Source: Burkholderiaceae bacterium (GTDB taxonomy: Bacteria > Pseudomonadota > Gammaproteobacteria > Burkholderiales > Burkholderiaceae_C). From it: a DNA stretch of 5,969 nt. Shown piece by piece: positions 1 to 5,969 of this stretch (position 1 is the first letter of the stretch; each line of letters opens with the position of its first letter). The translations under genes and the position numbers were made by a program. The DNA is taken from contig JAGOBT010000217.1 in the NCBI GenBank assembly GCA_017999135.1, positions 1-5,969 of the forward strand. Reading direction: 5' to 3'. The notes beneath the pieces were generated by a model that was not told the DNA's origin, made no database searches, and saw only the letters and a list, made by a program, of their open reading frames with translations.

Positions 1-319
1 CCACCCAGGACGCGTTGGTGCTGGAGAGGGCGCAGGCGGAGGTCAACTGGCCCGGCTCGTTGGTCGGGTTGGTCGGGTTGGTGACCAGGGAGAAATACAC
101 GTTCTGGTTGCGCCGCACCGCCTCGGCACGGGCCTTCTGCAGCCCGGTGCTGATCGATTCGGCCGCGCTGCGCACCTGCAGGTTGCGCAGCCACTCGGTC
201 ATGCTGGGCGCCAGCGTGACCAGCAGCACGCCGATCATCACCAGCACCACCATCAGCTCGATGGGGGTGAAGCCCCGGTGGCTCCAGTGGCTGCGGCGGG
301 CGGTTGTTCGGTCAGTCAT
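1..319 (-). CDS. fimT: FimT/GspH-type minor pseudopilin (partial, 3' end beyond left edge)
   Basis: This is the N-terminal 106 residues of a type IV pilus minor pilin of the FimT/GspH family. Such proteins are inserted in the inner membrane, processed by the PilD peptidase and thought to help prime pilus assembly. A short basic leader (MTDRTTARRSHWSHRG) is followed by the prepilin motif GFTPIELM. Cleavage is expected after Gly16, leaving Phe17 as the mature N-terminus and Glu21 as the conserved Glu5. A hydrophobic helix follows (about residues 22-38), then an amphipathic stretch with the FimT-like pattern SAAESISTGLQKARAEAVRR. Proline replaces the usual leucine at mature position 3, a variant I recall in this family. 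The ATG at 319 is only 5 bp beyond the upstream pilin stop, so the two genes are probably co-transcribed and translationally coupled; the Shine-Dalgarno is weak. The frame stays open to the window edge, so the C-terminal domain is not seen. The family call is firm; fimT rather than another GspH-like gene is less certain. Confidence 0.85.
   Translation of the reverse strand, partial: MTDRTTARRSHWSHRGFTPIELMVVLVMIGVLLVTLAPSMTEWLRNLQVRSAAESISTGLQKARAEAVRRNQNVYFSLVTNPTNPTNEPGQLTSACALSSTNASWV
60..82 (-). repeat. 9-bp tandem repeat inside the FimT-like gene
   Basis: On the plus strand the unit TTGGTCGGG occurs twice in a row, followed by a partial third copy (TTGGT). On the coding strand it yields TNPTNPTNE at residues 80-88 of the FimT-like protein. 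The unit is a multiple of three, so changes in copy number keep the frame. The segment lies after the N-terminal helix, where a surface loop of the globular domain is likely. Confidence 0.7.
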
Positions 320-324
320 GGGCT

Positions 325-786
325 TCAGCACTCGCTGCCCTTGACCAGCCAGCAGGTCTTGGGTGATGAGTTGTAGTCTGTGGTCTTGAAGTAGCGGGTG
401 GTCTGACTGCCGTTGTGGTCGATGCGGTAGGTGTGGGTTCCGCCGCCCGCGGTGCTGCTGGTGGCCTGGAGGTAGTAGCCCTGGTCGGTGTTGGTGAGCG
501 TGCAGGTGACGGTGAAGTATTTCAGCCCGGTGGGCACCGCCGGGCCGCAGGTGGTGGCGCCGTACTTGCGGTTGTCCTGGTAGTACTGCTCCATCACCAC
601 CCGCTGGTTGCTCAGCTGGGTGAAGGCCTCGGGCAGGCGGCCGCGGCGCAGGTAGTCGGTGTACGAGGGCAGGGCCACCGCGGCCAGGATGCCGATCACC
701 GCCACGGTGATCATCAGCTCGATCAGCGTGAAGCCCCCGCTGCGGTGCAGCGCGCAGGTGGGGCGAATACGGGCAGGGACGGCCAT
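325..786 (-). CDS. pilE: Type IV pilin protein, PilE/ComP-like minor pilin
   Basis: This is a complete 153-residue type IV prepilin. A leader of 18 residues ends in SGG, followed by [22 protein letters not shown]. PilD cleavage is expected after Gly18, with Phe19 N-methylated and Glu23 as the conserved Glu5. The hydrophobic helix (about 19-40) anchors the subunit in the inner membrane and packs in the fibre core. The sequence then follows the pattern common in Burkholderiales pilins: [14 protein letters not shown], a QYYQDNRKY segment, a Cys-containing turn (Cys80), a YFTVTC strand (Cys95), and a C-terminal loop between Cys145 (TCW) and Cys153, the last residue. The last two cysteines would make the D-region disulfide and Cys80/Cys95 a second one. 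The layout resembles the PilE/ComP group, which includes a DNA-uptake receptor in Neisseria; a DNA-binding role here is not shown. The ATG at 786 gives a normal leader length; the upstream ribosome site is only a purine-rich GAAAAGA. A candidate promoter lies just upstream. Confidence 0.9.
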   Translation of the reverse strand: MAVPARIRPTCALHRSGGFTLIELMITVAVIGILAAVALPSYTDYLRRGRLPEAFTQLSNQRVVMEQYYQDNRKYGATTCGPAVPTGLKYFTVTCTLTNTDQGYYLQATSSTAGGGTHTYRIDHNGSQTTRYFKTTDYNSSPKTCWLVKGSEC

Positions 787-815
787 GGCGGATCTTTTCA
801 GTTCGGGACGGCCCG

Positions 816-844
816 ATGCTAGGCCGCCGCCTGCCGCCTGTCAG
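816..844 (-). promoter_or_regulatory. Candidate sigma-70 promoter for the pilin genes
   Basis: On the minus strand CTGACA (839-844; 5 of 6 matches to TTGACA) is separated by exactly 17 bp from TAGCAT (816-821; 4 of 6 matches to TATAAT). Transcription would start near 808-810, leaving a leader of roughly 22-24 nt before the pilE ATG at 786. It lies in the 119-bp gap between the dnaE2 stop and the pilE start, where a promoter for a new unit is expected. The rest of this gap shows no clear hairpin followed by a T run, so no terminator for dnaE2 is called. Evidence is by pattern only; GC-rich genomes give chance matches. Confidence 0.4.
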
Positions 845-905
845 CCGGGTGGGTTGCCGCTTGTCGGGTGGCGCCGTCCGCTCGTCGGGCGGTGTCCGGG
901 TCGGG

Positions 906-3900
906 TCAGCGGAAGTCCCGCGATGTGGTCGTCAGCCGCCCCAGCCAGGCGCTCAGGTCCACCAGCCGGCGCGCCACCAGGTGGGTGACGCCGTCGCGCT
1001 TCTGCCAGGGGCCCACCACGCCCAGCAGGCGTGCACCGAGCAGGGCCTGGCGCTGGGCCTCGCGCACGTCCTTCCAGACGATGACGTTGACCGGGCCGGT
1101 CTCGTCCTCCAGCGTCACGAAGATCACCCCTTTGGCGGTGGCCGGCTGCTGGCGGGTGACCACCAGGCCGCAGGCGCGCACCACCCGGCCGTCGGCGGTG
1201 CGCGCCAGTTGGGCGGCGCTGCGCACACCCTTGGCGGCCAGGCGCTCGCGCAGCAGCGCCAGCGGGTGGCGGCGCAGCGTCAGGCCGGTGGCGGCGTAGT
1301 CCAGCGCGATGGCCTCGCCCTCCGGCGCCTCGATCAGCTGCAGCTGGGCGCGCTCGGCCGATTCGTCCACCGGTGCCCGGCGCAGCAGGTTGTCGGCGCC
1401 ACCGGCACCTCCCGCGCGGGGGGCGGCCGCGGCCCAGACCTGCTCGCGGCGGTGCCCGGCCAGGCGGGCCAGCGCATCGGCCCGGGCCAGGCGCTGCAGT
1501 TCCGGCGGACCCAGCCCGCTGCGCAGCGCCAGGTCCTGCACGTCGGCAAAGGGCCGCTCGGCGCGGGCGGCCAGCAGCTGCCGGGCCACCGCCTCGGACA
1601 AGCCACTGACTTGATGCAGCCCCAGGCGCACCGCCGGTCGCCCCTTCAGCGTTCCGGCCTCCCCCTGCCTTCCTCCCCCCTTTGACAAAGGGGGGCCGGG
1701 GGGGATTTCCCCCTCCAACGCCCCCTCCAGCGAGCTCTCCCACCCGCTCACCGTCACATCCACCGGCCGCACCTCCACGCCGTGGCGGCGCGCGTCCTGC
1801 ACCAGCTGCGCCGGGCCGTAGAAGCCCATCGGCTGCGAGTTCAGCAGCGCGGCCAGGAATGCGGCCGGTTCGTGCTGCTTGAACCAGGCGCTGAACCAGG
1901 CCAGGAGGGCGAAGCCGTAGGCGTGGCTCTCCGGGAAGCCGTATTCGCCGAAGCCCTGGATCTGCCGGAAGATGCCCTCGGCGAACTCGCGCGCATAGCC
2001 ACGCTCCACCATGCCCTCGACGATGCGTTCGTGGAAGTGGTGCACCCCGCCCTTGCGCCGCCAGGCGGCCATGGCGCGGCGCAGGCCGTCCGCCTCGCCG
2101 GGGGAGAAGCCGGCGGCGATCATGCACACCTGCATCACCTGCTCCTGGAAGATCGGCACCCCCAGCGTGCGCGCCAGCGCGGCGTTGAGCTGCGGGTAGG
2201 GCGAGTCCGACTTCTCCCGGCCCTGCTTGCGGCGCAGGTAGGGGTGCACCATGCCGCCCTGGATCGGCCCGGGGCGCACGATGGCCACCTCGATCACCAG
2301 GTCGTAGAACTTGTCCGGCCTGAGCCGCGGCAGCATGCTCATCTGCGCCCGGCTCTCGATCTGGAAGGTGCCCACCGTGTCGGCGCGCTGGATCATGGCC
2401 CAGGTGGCCGGGCAGTCGCGCGGAATGTCCTGCAGCAGCCAGGCCGGGCGCCCATGCCAGGCGTTGGCCAGCGCCAGCGTCTTGCGCAGCACGGTGAGCA
2501 TGCCCAGGGCCAGCACGTCCACCTTGAGCAGGCCGAGCGACTCCAGGTCGTCCTTGTCCCACTGGATGACGCGGCGGCCTTCCATCGCCGCCGGCTCGAT
2601 CGGCACCAGCCGGGAGAGTTTGTCGCGTGCGATCACGAAGCCACCGCTGTGCTGCGACAGGTGGCGCGGAAAGCTCAGCAGCGTGGTGGTCAGCTCCAGC
2701 CACTGGCGCGTCAGCGGCGCCTGGGCGTCCAGGCCCTGCTCGGCCAGGCGTGCGCCCATCGCTTCGCGGCCGTCGAACCACTGCTGCGACTTGGCTACCG
2801 CGTCCACCAGCAGCGCATCCAGCCCCAGCGCCTTGCCCACGTCGCGCAGTGCGCCGCGCACCCGGTAGGTGGCCACCGCGGCGGCCAGCGCGGTGCGCTG
2901 CGCGCCGTACTTGCGGTAGATGTACTGGATCACCTCCTCGCGGCGTTCGTGCTCGAAGTCCACGTCGATGTCCGGCGGCTCGCCGCGCTCGCGGCTGATG
3001 AAGCGCTCGAACAGCAGCGTGGTCTGCGTCGGGTCCACCTCGGTGATGCCCAGGCAGTAGCACACCGCCGAATTGGCCGCCGAGCCGCGGCCCTGGCAGA
3101 GGATGCCCTGGCCGCGGGCGAAGTTCACCACGTCGTAGACCGTCAGGAAGAAGGCCTCGTAGCGCATCTCGGCCACCAGCGCCAGCTCGTGTTCGATCTG
3201 GGCCCGCACGGCGGCCGGCACGCCCTGCGGGTGGCGGTGCGGCGGGTAGCGCCGCTGCGCGCCGGCCAGCGTCTCGTGGCGCAGCCAGCTGGCGGGGCTG
3301 TGCCCGGGCGGAACGACCTCCTGCGGGTACTCGTAGCGCAGTTCATCCAGGCTGAAGCTGCAGCCCTGGGCCAGGCGCAGCGTCTCGTCCAGCCAGGCGC
3401 GGCGGTACACCTGGGCCAGCGCCAGCCGGGAGCGCAGGTGCTGCTCGGCGTTGTGTGGCAGCAGCGCGCCGCAGTCGGCCAGCGCGGCGCGGTGGCGGAT
3501 GGCGGTGAGCGTGTCCAGCAGCGGCTTGCGCGAGCGCACATGCATGCGCACGTCGCCCACCGCCACGATGGGGACACCGCTGGCCGCGCTGGCCGCGCGC
3601 AGCCACTCGCTGCGCAGGCTGTCGTCGGCATGGAAGAGCAGCGCCAGCGCCAGCCGGGCGCGTTCGCCGAAGGTGGCCGCCATCCAGTGCGCCTGGGCCC
3701 GCAGCGTGGCTGCGTCGTCCTGTTCGCGCGGGATCAGCAAGGACCAGCAGCCGGCCATGCCGCGCAGGTGCTGCCAGGTCGGGTCGCCGTCGGGATCCGG
3801 GGCGGTGGCAGTCGGGTCCAGGTCGTCCATGCCGAGCCGGTACGCCCCCTTGGCGCAGCGGCTGCGCGCCAGCGTGATCAGCTCGCACAGGTGGCCGTAG

Positions 3901-4340
3901 CCCTCCCGATGGCGGGCGATCAGCACCAGCCGGCCGCCCGGCGCGTGCTGCGCATCGGCGCCGGGCTGCAGCATGAAGTCCGCACCGATCAGCAGCTGCA
4001 GCGGGTTGCCGGCCTCGCGCTGGCGCTTGGCCTCCTCGTGTGCGCGCACCACGCCGGCCAGCGAGCACTCGTCGGTGATTGCCAGCGCGGCGTAGCCCAG
4101 CTGGGCGGCGCGGGCCACCAGCTCCTCGGTGTGCGAGACGCCGTCCAGGAAGCTGAAGTTGCTGCGGCAGACCAGCTCGGCATAGGCCGGCAGGCCCCAG
4201 GGATGGCTGCTGTGGGGGGCGTCGCTGCCGGTGCCCGCCTCGGCGGCGACGCCGTTGGGCAGCAGCACGCCAGCCTGGCGCACGCCGGCCAGCGGCGGCG
4301 TGGGCACCGGCTCCCGGGCGGGTTGAGGGCTTTCGGGCAT
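906..4340 (-). CDS. dnaE2: Error-prone DNA polymerase DnaE2 (C-family, mutasome catalytic subunit)
   Basis: This is a complete 1144-residue C-family DNA polymerase alpha subunit of the DnaE2 type, which carries out damage-induced translesion synthesis with ImuA and ImuB. Domains in order: a low-complexity N-terminal tail (1-50); a PHP domain beginning YAELVCRSNFSFLDGVSH (53-70) with ITDECSLAGVVRAH (88-101); the polymerase core with CQGRGSAANSAVCY (415-428) and the catalytic motif PDIDVDFEHERR (456-467), where Asp457 and Asp459 match the E. coli DnaE catalytic aspartates 401 and 403; Asp608 in LLKVDVL as the third metal ligand; fingers with FQIESRAQMSMLPRL (659-673) and GFPESHAYGFALL (801-813); a helix-hairpin-helix region (about 903-960); an OB fold (about 1052-1128); and a C-terminal SRDFR resembling the usual SRDF(H) ending. 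The ATG at 4340 is the only Met before the PHP domain, though the frame stays open upstream and the ribosome site is weak, so coupling to imuB is likely. Residues about 872-900 carry an unusual in-frame palindromic repeat. No frameshift is seen and the catalytic residues are intact. Confidence 0.97.
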   Translation of the reverse strand: MPESPQPAREPVPTPPLAGVRQAGVLLPNGVAAEAGTGSDAPHSSHPWGLPAYAELVCRSNFSFLDGVSHTEELVARAAQLGYAALAITDECSLAGVVRAHEEAKRQREAGNPLQLLIGADFMLQPGADAQHAPGGRLVLIARHREGYGHLCELITLARSRCAKGAYRLGMDDLDPTATAPDPDGDPTWQHLRGMAGCWSLLIPREQDDAATLRAQAHWMAATFGERARLALALLFHADDSLRSEWLRAASAASGVPIVAVGDVRMHVRSRKPLLDTLTAIRHRAALADCGALLPHNAEQHLRSRLALAQVYRRAWLDETLRLAQGCSFSLDELRYEYPQEVVPPGHSPASWLRHETLAGAQRRYPPHRHPQGVPAAVRAQIEHELALVAEMRYEAFFLTVYDVVNFARGQGILCQGRGSAANSAVCYCLGITEVDPTQTTLLFERFISRERGEPPDIDVDFEHERREEVIQYIYRKYGAQRTALAAAVATYRVRGALRDVGKALGLDALLVDAVAKSQQWFDGREAMGARLAEQGLDAQAPLTRQWLELTTTLLSFPRHLSQHSGGFVIARDKLSRLVPIEPAAMEGRRVIQWDKDDLESLGLLKVDVLALGMLTVLRKTLALANAWHGRPAWLLQDIPRDCPATWAMIQRADTVGTFQIESRAQMSMLPRLRPDKFYDLVIEVAIVRPGPIQGGMVHPYLRRKQGREKSDSPYPQLNAALARTLGVPIFQEQVMQVCMIAAGFSPGEADGLRRAMAAWRRKGGVHHFHERIVEGMVERGYAREFAEGIFRQIQGFGEYGFPESHAYGFALLAWFSAWFKQHEPAAFLAALLNSQPMGFYGPAQLVQDARRHGVEVRPVDVTVSGWESSLEGALEGEIPPGPPLSKGGGRQGEAGTLKGRPAVRLGLHQVSGLSEAVARQLLAARAERPFADVQDLALRSGLGPPELQRLARADALARLAGHRREQVWAAAAPRAGGAGGADNLLRRAPVDESAERAQLQLIEAPEGEAIALDYAATGLTLRRHPLALLRERLAAKGVRSAAQLARTADGRVVRACGLVVTRQQPATAKGVIFVTLEDETGPVNVIVWKDVREAQRQALLGARLLGVVGPWQKRDGVTHLVARRLVDLSAWLGRLTTTSRDFR
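1675..1713. repeat. G/C-tract double palindrome inserted in frame in dnaE2
   Basis: The plus strand holds a perfect palindrome, CCCCCCTTTG-A-CAAAGGGGGG (1675-1695, 10-bp arms around A1685). A CC spacer follows, then a second hairpin with arms 1700-1705 and 1708-1713 (GGGGGA-TT-TCCCCC). On the minus strand it is read through dnaE2 in frame as EIPPGPPLSKGG (residues 878-889). From memory, similar palindromes translating to variants of PPLSKGG or PPFVKGG occur as dispersed repeats in many bacterial genomes; I could not check copy number here. The homopolymer tracts are unlike the surrounding dnaE2 sequence. An imperfect 12-bp duplication lies beside it at 1707-1730 (coding LEGA LEGE). Confidence 0.8.
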
Positions 4341-4371
4341 GGGGAATCCAGCCGTCGGTTCAGCCGCCGGC

Positions 4372-5969
4372 TCAGCCGAACAGGCCGTGCAGGAACCAGC
4401 GCGGCGCGGCGCCGTCGGCCTGTTCCAGGCTGCCCTGGCGCTCGCGGAAGATCCACCACAGCCGGCCGTCCTCGCCCAGGGCGACGTGGTAGTCCCGGCG
4501 CAGCAGCGCGCCGTCGTGCCAGCCGGTCTCGATGCGCTCCGGCCGGGTGAGCAGGCGCAGCGGCCGGCCGTCCAGCGCGGGGGTGTTGTCTGAGGCGCCG
4601 GCCGCGCCCGGTGGCCCCGGTGGCCCCGGCGGGGTCAGCGGGCGTGGTGCCTCCAGCAGCCAGGCCGGGCGCGGCGGGGCGGCCGCGGCTGCGGCGGCAG
4701 AGGAAGGCAGGCGGCGCTCTGCACCCTCCCGGCCGCCCGGCTGAGGGGCGGCGCGCTGCTGGGCCTTCTCCGGCCGGGCATCCGGCTGCAGTTGCAGGCG
4801 CAGCAGGCGCTCGTCGCCCAGGCGGGCGCGCAGGCGGTCGATCAGGCCGGCCAGGGCGTCCTGGTGGCCGCGCTCGTCCGGCTGGTCCGGCAGGAGGGCC
4901 AGGGGGCGGCCGGCCTCGGCCTGCTGGCCGGTCAGCTCCAGGCGGAGGCTGTCCACCGCAGCGCTCAGCACCACCTGCTGCAGCCGCTCGCGCAGCAGGG
5001 TGATCAGGTGGGCTGCGTCGCGGCTGGGGGTGGTCAGCTGCAGCTCGATGAGCTGGTCCGGCAGGTGGCGGCGCGCGCCCTGTTCGTGGCGCAGGTTCAG
5101 GCGCAGCGCGGTGGCGGCCTGCCAGCGCCGCGCCAGCCAGCCGCACAGGCTGTGCACCAGCGGGGTGAGGGCGCCTTCCAGGTCGGCCACCGCCTCGGCG
5201 CGGTGGGGCAGCTCCAGGTCCAGCCGGCAGGCCTCGGGTGGTTCGTGCCAGCGGCGCGGGTCCGGGCGACGGCCTTCGGCCCGGTCCAGCGCGTCGACCC
5301 AGGCGGCAGCACCGCGGCGGTTCAGCCCGCTGCGGGGCAGGCGGTGCAGGTCGGCCAGGGTGCGGGCGCCCAGGGCCTGCAGCATCTCCAGGCTGTCGGC
5401 GGTGGCCACCTCATCGGGGGCCAGCCGCCCGGCCAGCCGTGCCAGCGCGAGCGGCTGCAGGCGCTGGCGGGTGCTCTCCAGCCGCAGGGCGTGGCGGTGC
5501 CGCTGGCCGGCCGCCGCCAGCCACTGGGCTGCCAGCGGGGTGGTGGCCAGGCTGCTGCGCACCTGCAGGCCGCTGCTGCGGGTGATCGCCAGGGCCCGGG
5601 TCCGCAGCCGCCGGATGCCGCCGAACAGGCGCAGGCTGGCACGCACCTCCAGCAGCAGCTGGTCCGGTGGGGCGGGGCAGATGTGGGGCGTCAGGCAGCC
5701 CAGCGCCAGGGCCAGCCGTTCCAGCGCAGCGGCCTCCCGGGCCGGGTCGCGTGCCAGCCGCAGCGCCTGGGGTGCCAGCGCCTCGGCCGTGTTGAGGCGT
5801 TGGCCCGGCTGCAGGTCCAGGGATCGCGCCGCAGCGTTGACGCAGCAGACCTGCCGGGCACCGCGGGCGTCGGCCGCCCAGACCAGCGCGGGGCAGGCGG
5901 CCAGCGGCTCAGGCCAGGGCCCCAGGGCGTCCAGCGGCAGGCGCGGCAGGTGCAGGCACAACCACAGGG
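4372..5969 (-). CDS. imuB: ImuB, Y-family polymerase-like mutasome protein (partial, 5' end beyond right edge)
   Basis: ImuB is the non-catalytic Y-family relative that bridges the sliding clamp, ImuA and DnaE2 in damage-induced mutagenesis. The frame is open to the edge and reads LWLCLHLPRLPLDAL at its start, matching the usual ImuB opening (M-LW-hLP-LPLE), so the true start lies at least one codon beyond the window. The in-frame TTG at 5961 falls inside this motif and is not a credible start. Counting from that TTG as residue 1: a palm-like region contains NAAARSLDLQPGQRL (42-56) and LLLEVRASLRLFGG (102-115), the ImuB version of the segment where active Y polymerases carry the S-x-D-E catalytic acids, which are missing here. 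LPRSGLNRRGAAAWVDALDRAEGRRPDPR follows in two parts (208-219, 220-236). A little-finger-like region runs to about 395, then a Pro/Ala-rich linker (about 396-460). The conserved C-terminus includes RDYHVA (489-494), LWWIFRER (501-508) and WFLHGLFG (522-529). It ends 31 bp before dnaE2, consistent with one operon. Confidence 0.95.
   Translation of the reverse strand, partial: LWLCLHLPRLPLDALGPWPEPLAACPALVWAADARGARQVCCVNAAARSLDLQPGQRLNTAEALAPQALRLARDPAREAAALERLALALGCLTPHICPAPPDQLLLEVRASLRLFGGIRRLRTRALAITRSSGLQVRSSLATTPLAAQWLAAAGQRHRHALRLESTRQRLQPLALARLAGRLAPDEVATADSLEMLQALGARTLADLHRLPRSGLNRRGAAAWVDALDRAEGRRPDPRRWHEPPEACRLDLELPHRAEAVADLEGALTPLVHSLCGWLARRWQAATALRLNLRHEQGARRHLPDQLIELQLTTPSRDAAHLITLLRERLQQVVLSAAVDSLRLELTGQQAEAGRPLALLPDQPDERGHQDALAGLIDRLRARLGDERLLRLQLQPDARPEKAQQRAAPQPGGREGAERRLPSSAAAAAAAPPRPAWLLEAPRPLTPPGPPGPPGAAGASDNTPALDGRPLRLLTRPERIETGWHDGALLRRDYHVALGEDGRLWWIFRERQGSLEQADGAAPRWFLHGLFG
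4607..4633 (-). repeat. 9-bp tandem repeat encoding a (Pro-Pro-Gly)3 tract in ImuB
   Basis: Three adjacent 9-bp units on the plus strand (CCCGGTGGC, CCCGGTGGC, CCCGGCGGG) encode PPGPPGPPG at about residues 444-452 of ImuB, counting from the TTG at 5961. The tract lies in the flexible linker between the little-finger-like region and the conserved C-terminal segment, next to a run of seven alanines (422-428). The period keeps the frame, so copy number could vary by slippage. The collagen-like pattern is too short to suggest a triple helix and is best read as a spacer. Confidence 0.7.

Noticed and set aside
787..905. Rho-independent terminator after dnaE2
   Set aside because: Only short GC stems such as GGCC/GGCC or CGCC/GGCG can be formed and none is followed by a T run.
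845..905. Degenerate GTCGGG(T/C)GG direct repeats in the pilE upstream region
   Set aside because: Three loosely similar copies with irregular spacing in very GC-rich sequence; too weak to call an operator array.
1675..1713. Hairpins as a transcription terminator
   Set aside because: They lie deep inside dnaE2 with about 770 bp of conserved coding sequence downstream, and no T run follows in the transcribed direction.
841..3063. A 740-codon alternative minus-strand frame overlapping dnaE2
   Set aside because: It is an out-of-frame reading of dnaE2 with Arg/Gly/Ala/Pro-rich composition and no family motifs; the dnaE2 frame runs uninterrupted across the whole span.
4341..4371. LexA or other operator between imuB and dnaE2
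   Set aside because: The 31-bp gap shows no palindrome resembling a LexA box, and no -35/-10 pair is visible.
1782..4550. A 922-codon open frame on the plus strand, antisense to dnaE2
   Set aside because: Its translation is rich in His, Gln, Arg, Ala and Gly with no recognisable domain. Long antisense open frames are expected opposite a GC-rich gene whose codon bias avoids stops, and the minus-strand DnaE2 has all family motifs.
5959..5961. TTG as the start codon of imuB
   Set aside because: The preceding in-frame codons (Leu-Trp) belong to the conserved ImuB opening LWLCLHLPRLPL, so the gene is simply cut by the window edge.

Overview
The window is very GC-rich and every gene I can support lies on the minus strand. 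Codon use, the protein families and the gene pairing point to a betaproteobacterium of the order Burkholderiales (Rubrivivax/Leptothrix/Ideonella-like). That placement is an inference from sequence style and recalled homologs, not from a search.

Read in the direction of transcription (right to left), the right two thirds holds the end of an inducible mutagenesis cassette. First comes imuB (5969 to 4372; its start lies beyond the right edge), a Y-family polymerase-like protein without the Y-family catalytic acidic motif. After 31 bp comes dnaE2 (4340 to 906), the error-prone C-family polymerase. In the known imuA-imuB-dnaE2 operon these proteins form a mutasome: ImuB is the clamp-binding hub and DnaE2 does the translesion synthesis. 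imuA, and any LexA box, should lie just beyond position 5969. No operator is visible between imuB and dnaE2, so the two are probably co-transcribed.

The left part starts a separate type IV pilus minor-pilin cluster. A 119-bp gap (905 to 787) follows the dnaE2 stop and contains a plausible sigma-70 promoter (CTGACA, 17-bp spacer, TAGCAT). Then come a PilE/ComP-like pilin (786 to 325) and, 5 bp later, a FimT/GspH-type pseudopilin (319 to the left edge, truncated). Further minor pilin genes probably continue to the left. I see no functional link between the two modules.

The most unusual feature is a G/C-tract double palindrome at 1675-1713 inside dnaE2. It is read in frame and adds a Gly/Pro-rich segment (IPPGPPLSKGG) to the polymerase just before its helix-hairpin-helix region. 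It looks like a dispersed palindromic repeat that landed inside a coding gene and was tolerated. Otherwise the window appears to be conventional chromosomal sequence. I found no RNA gene, CRISPR array, insertion sequence or clear terminator, and no non-coding stretch over 300 bases.
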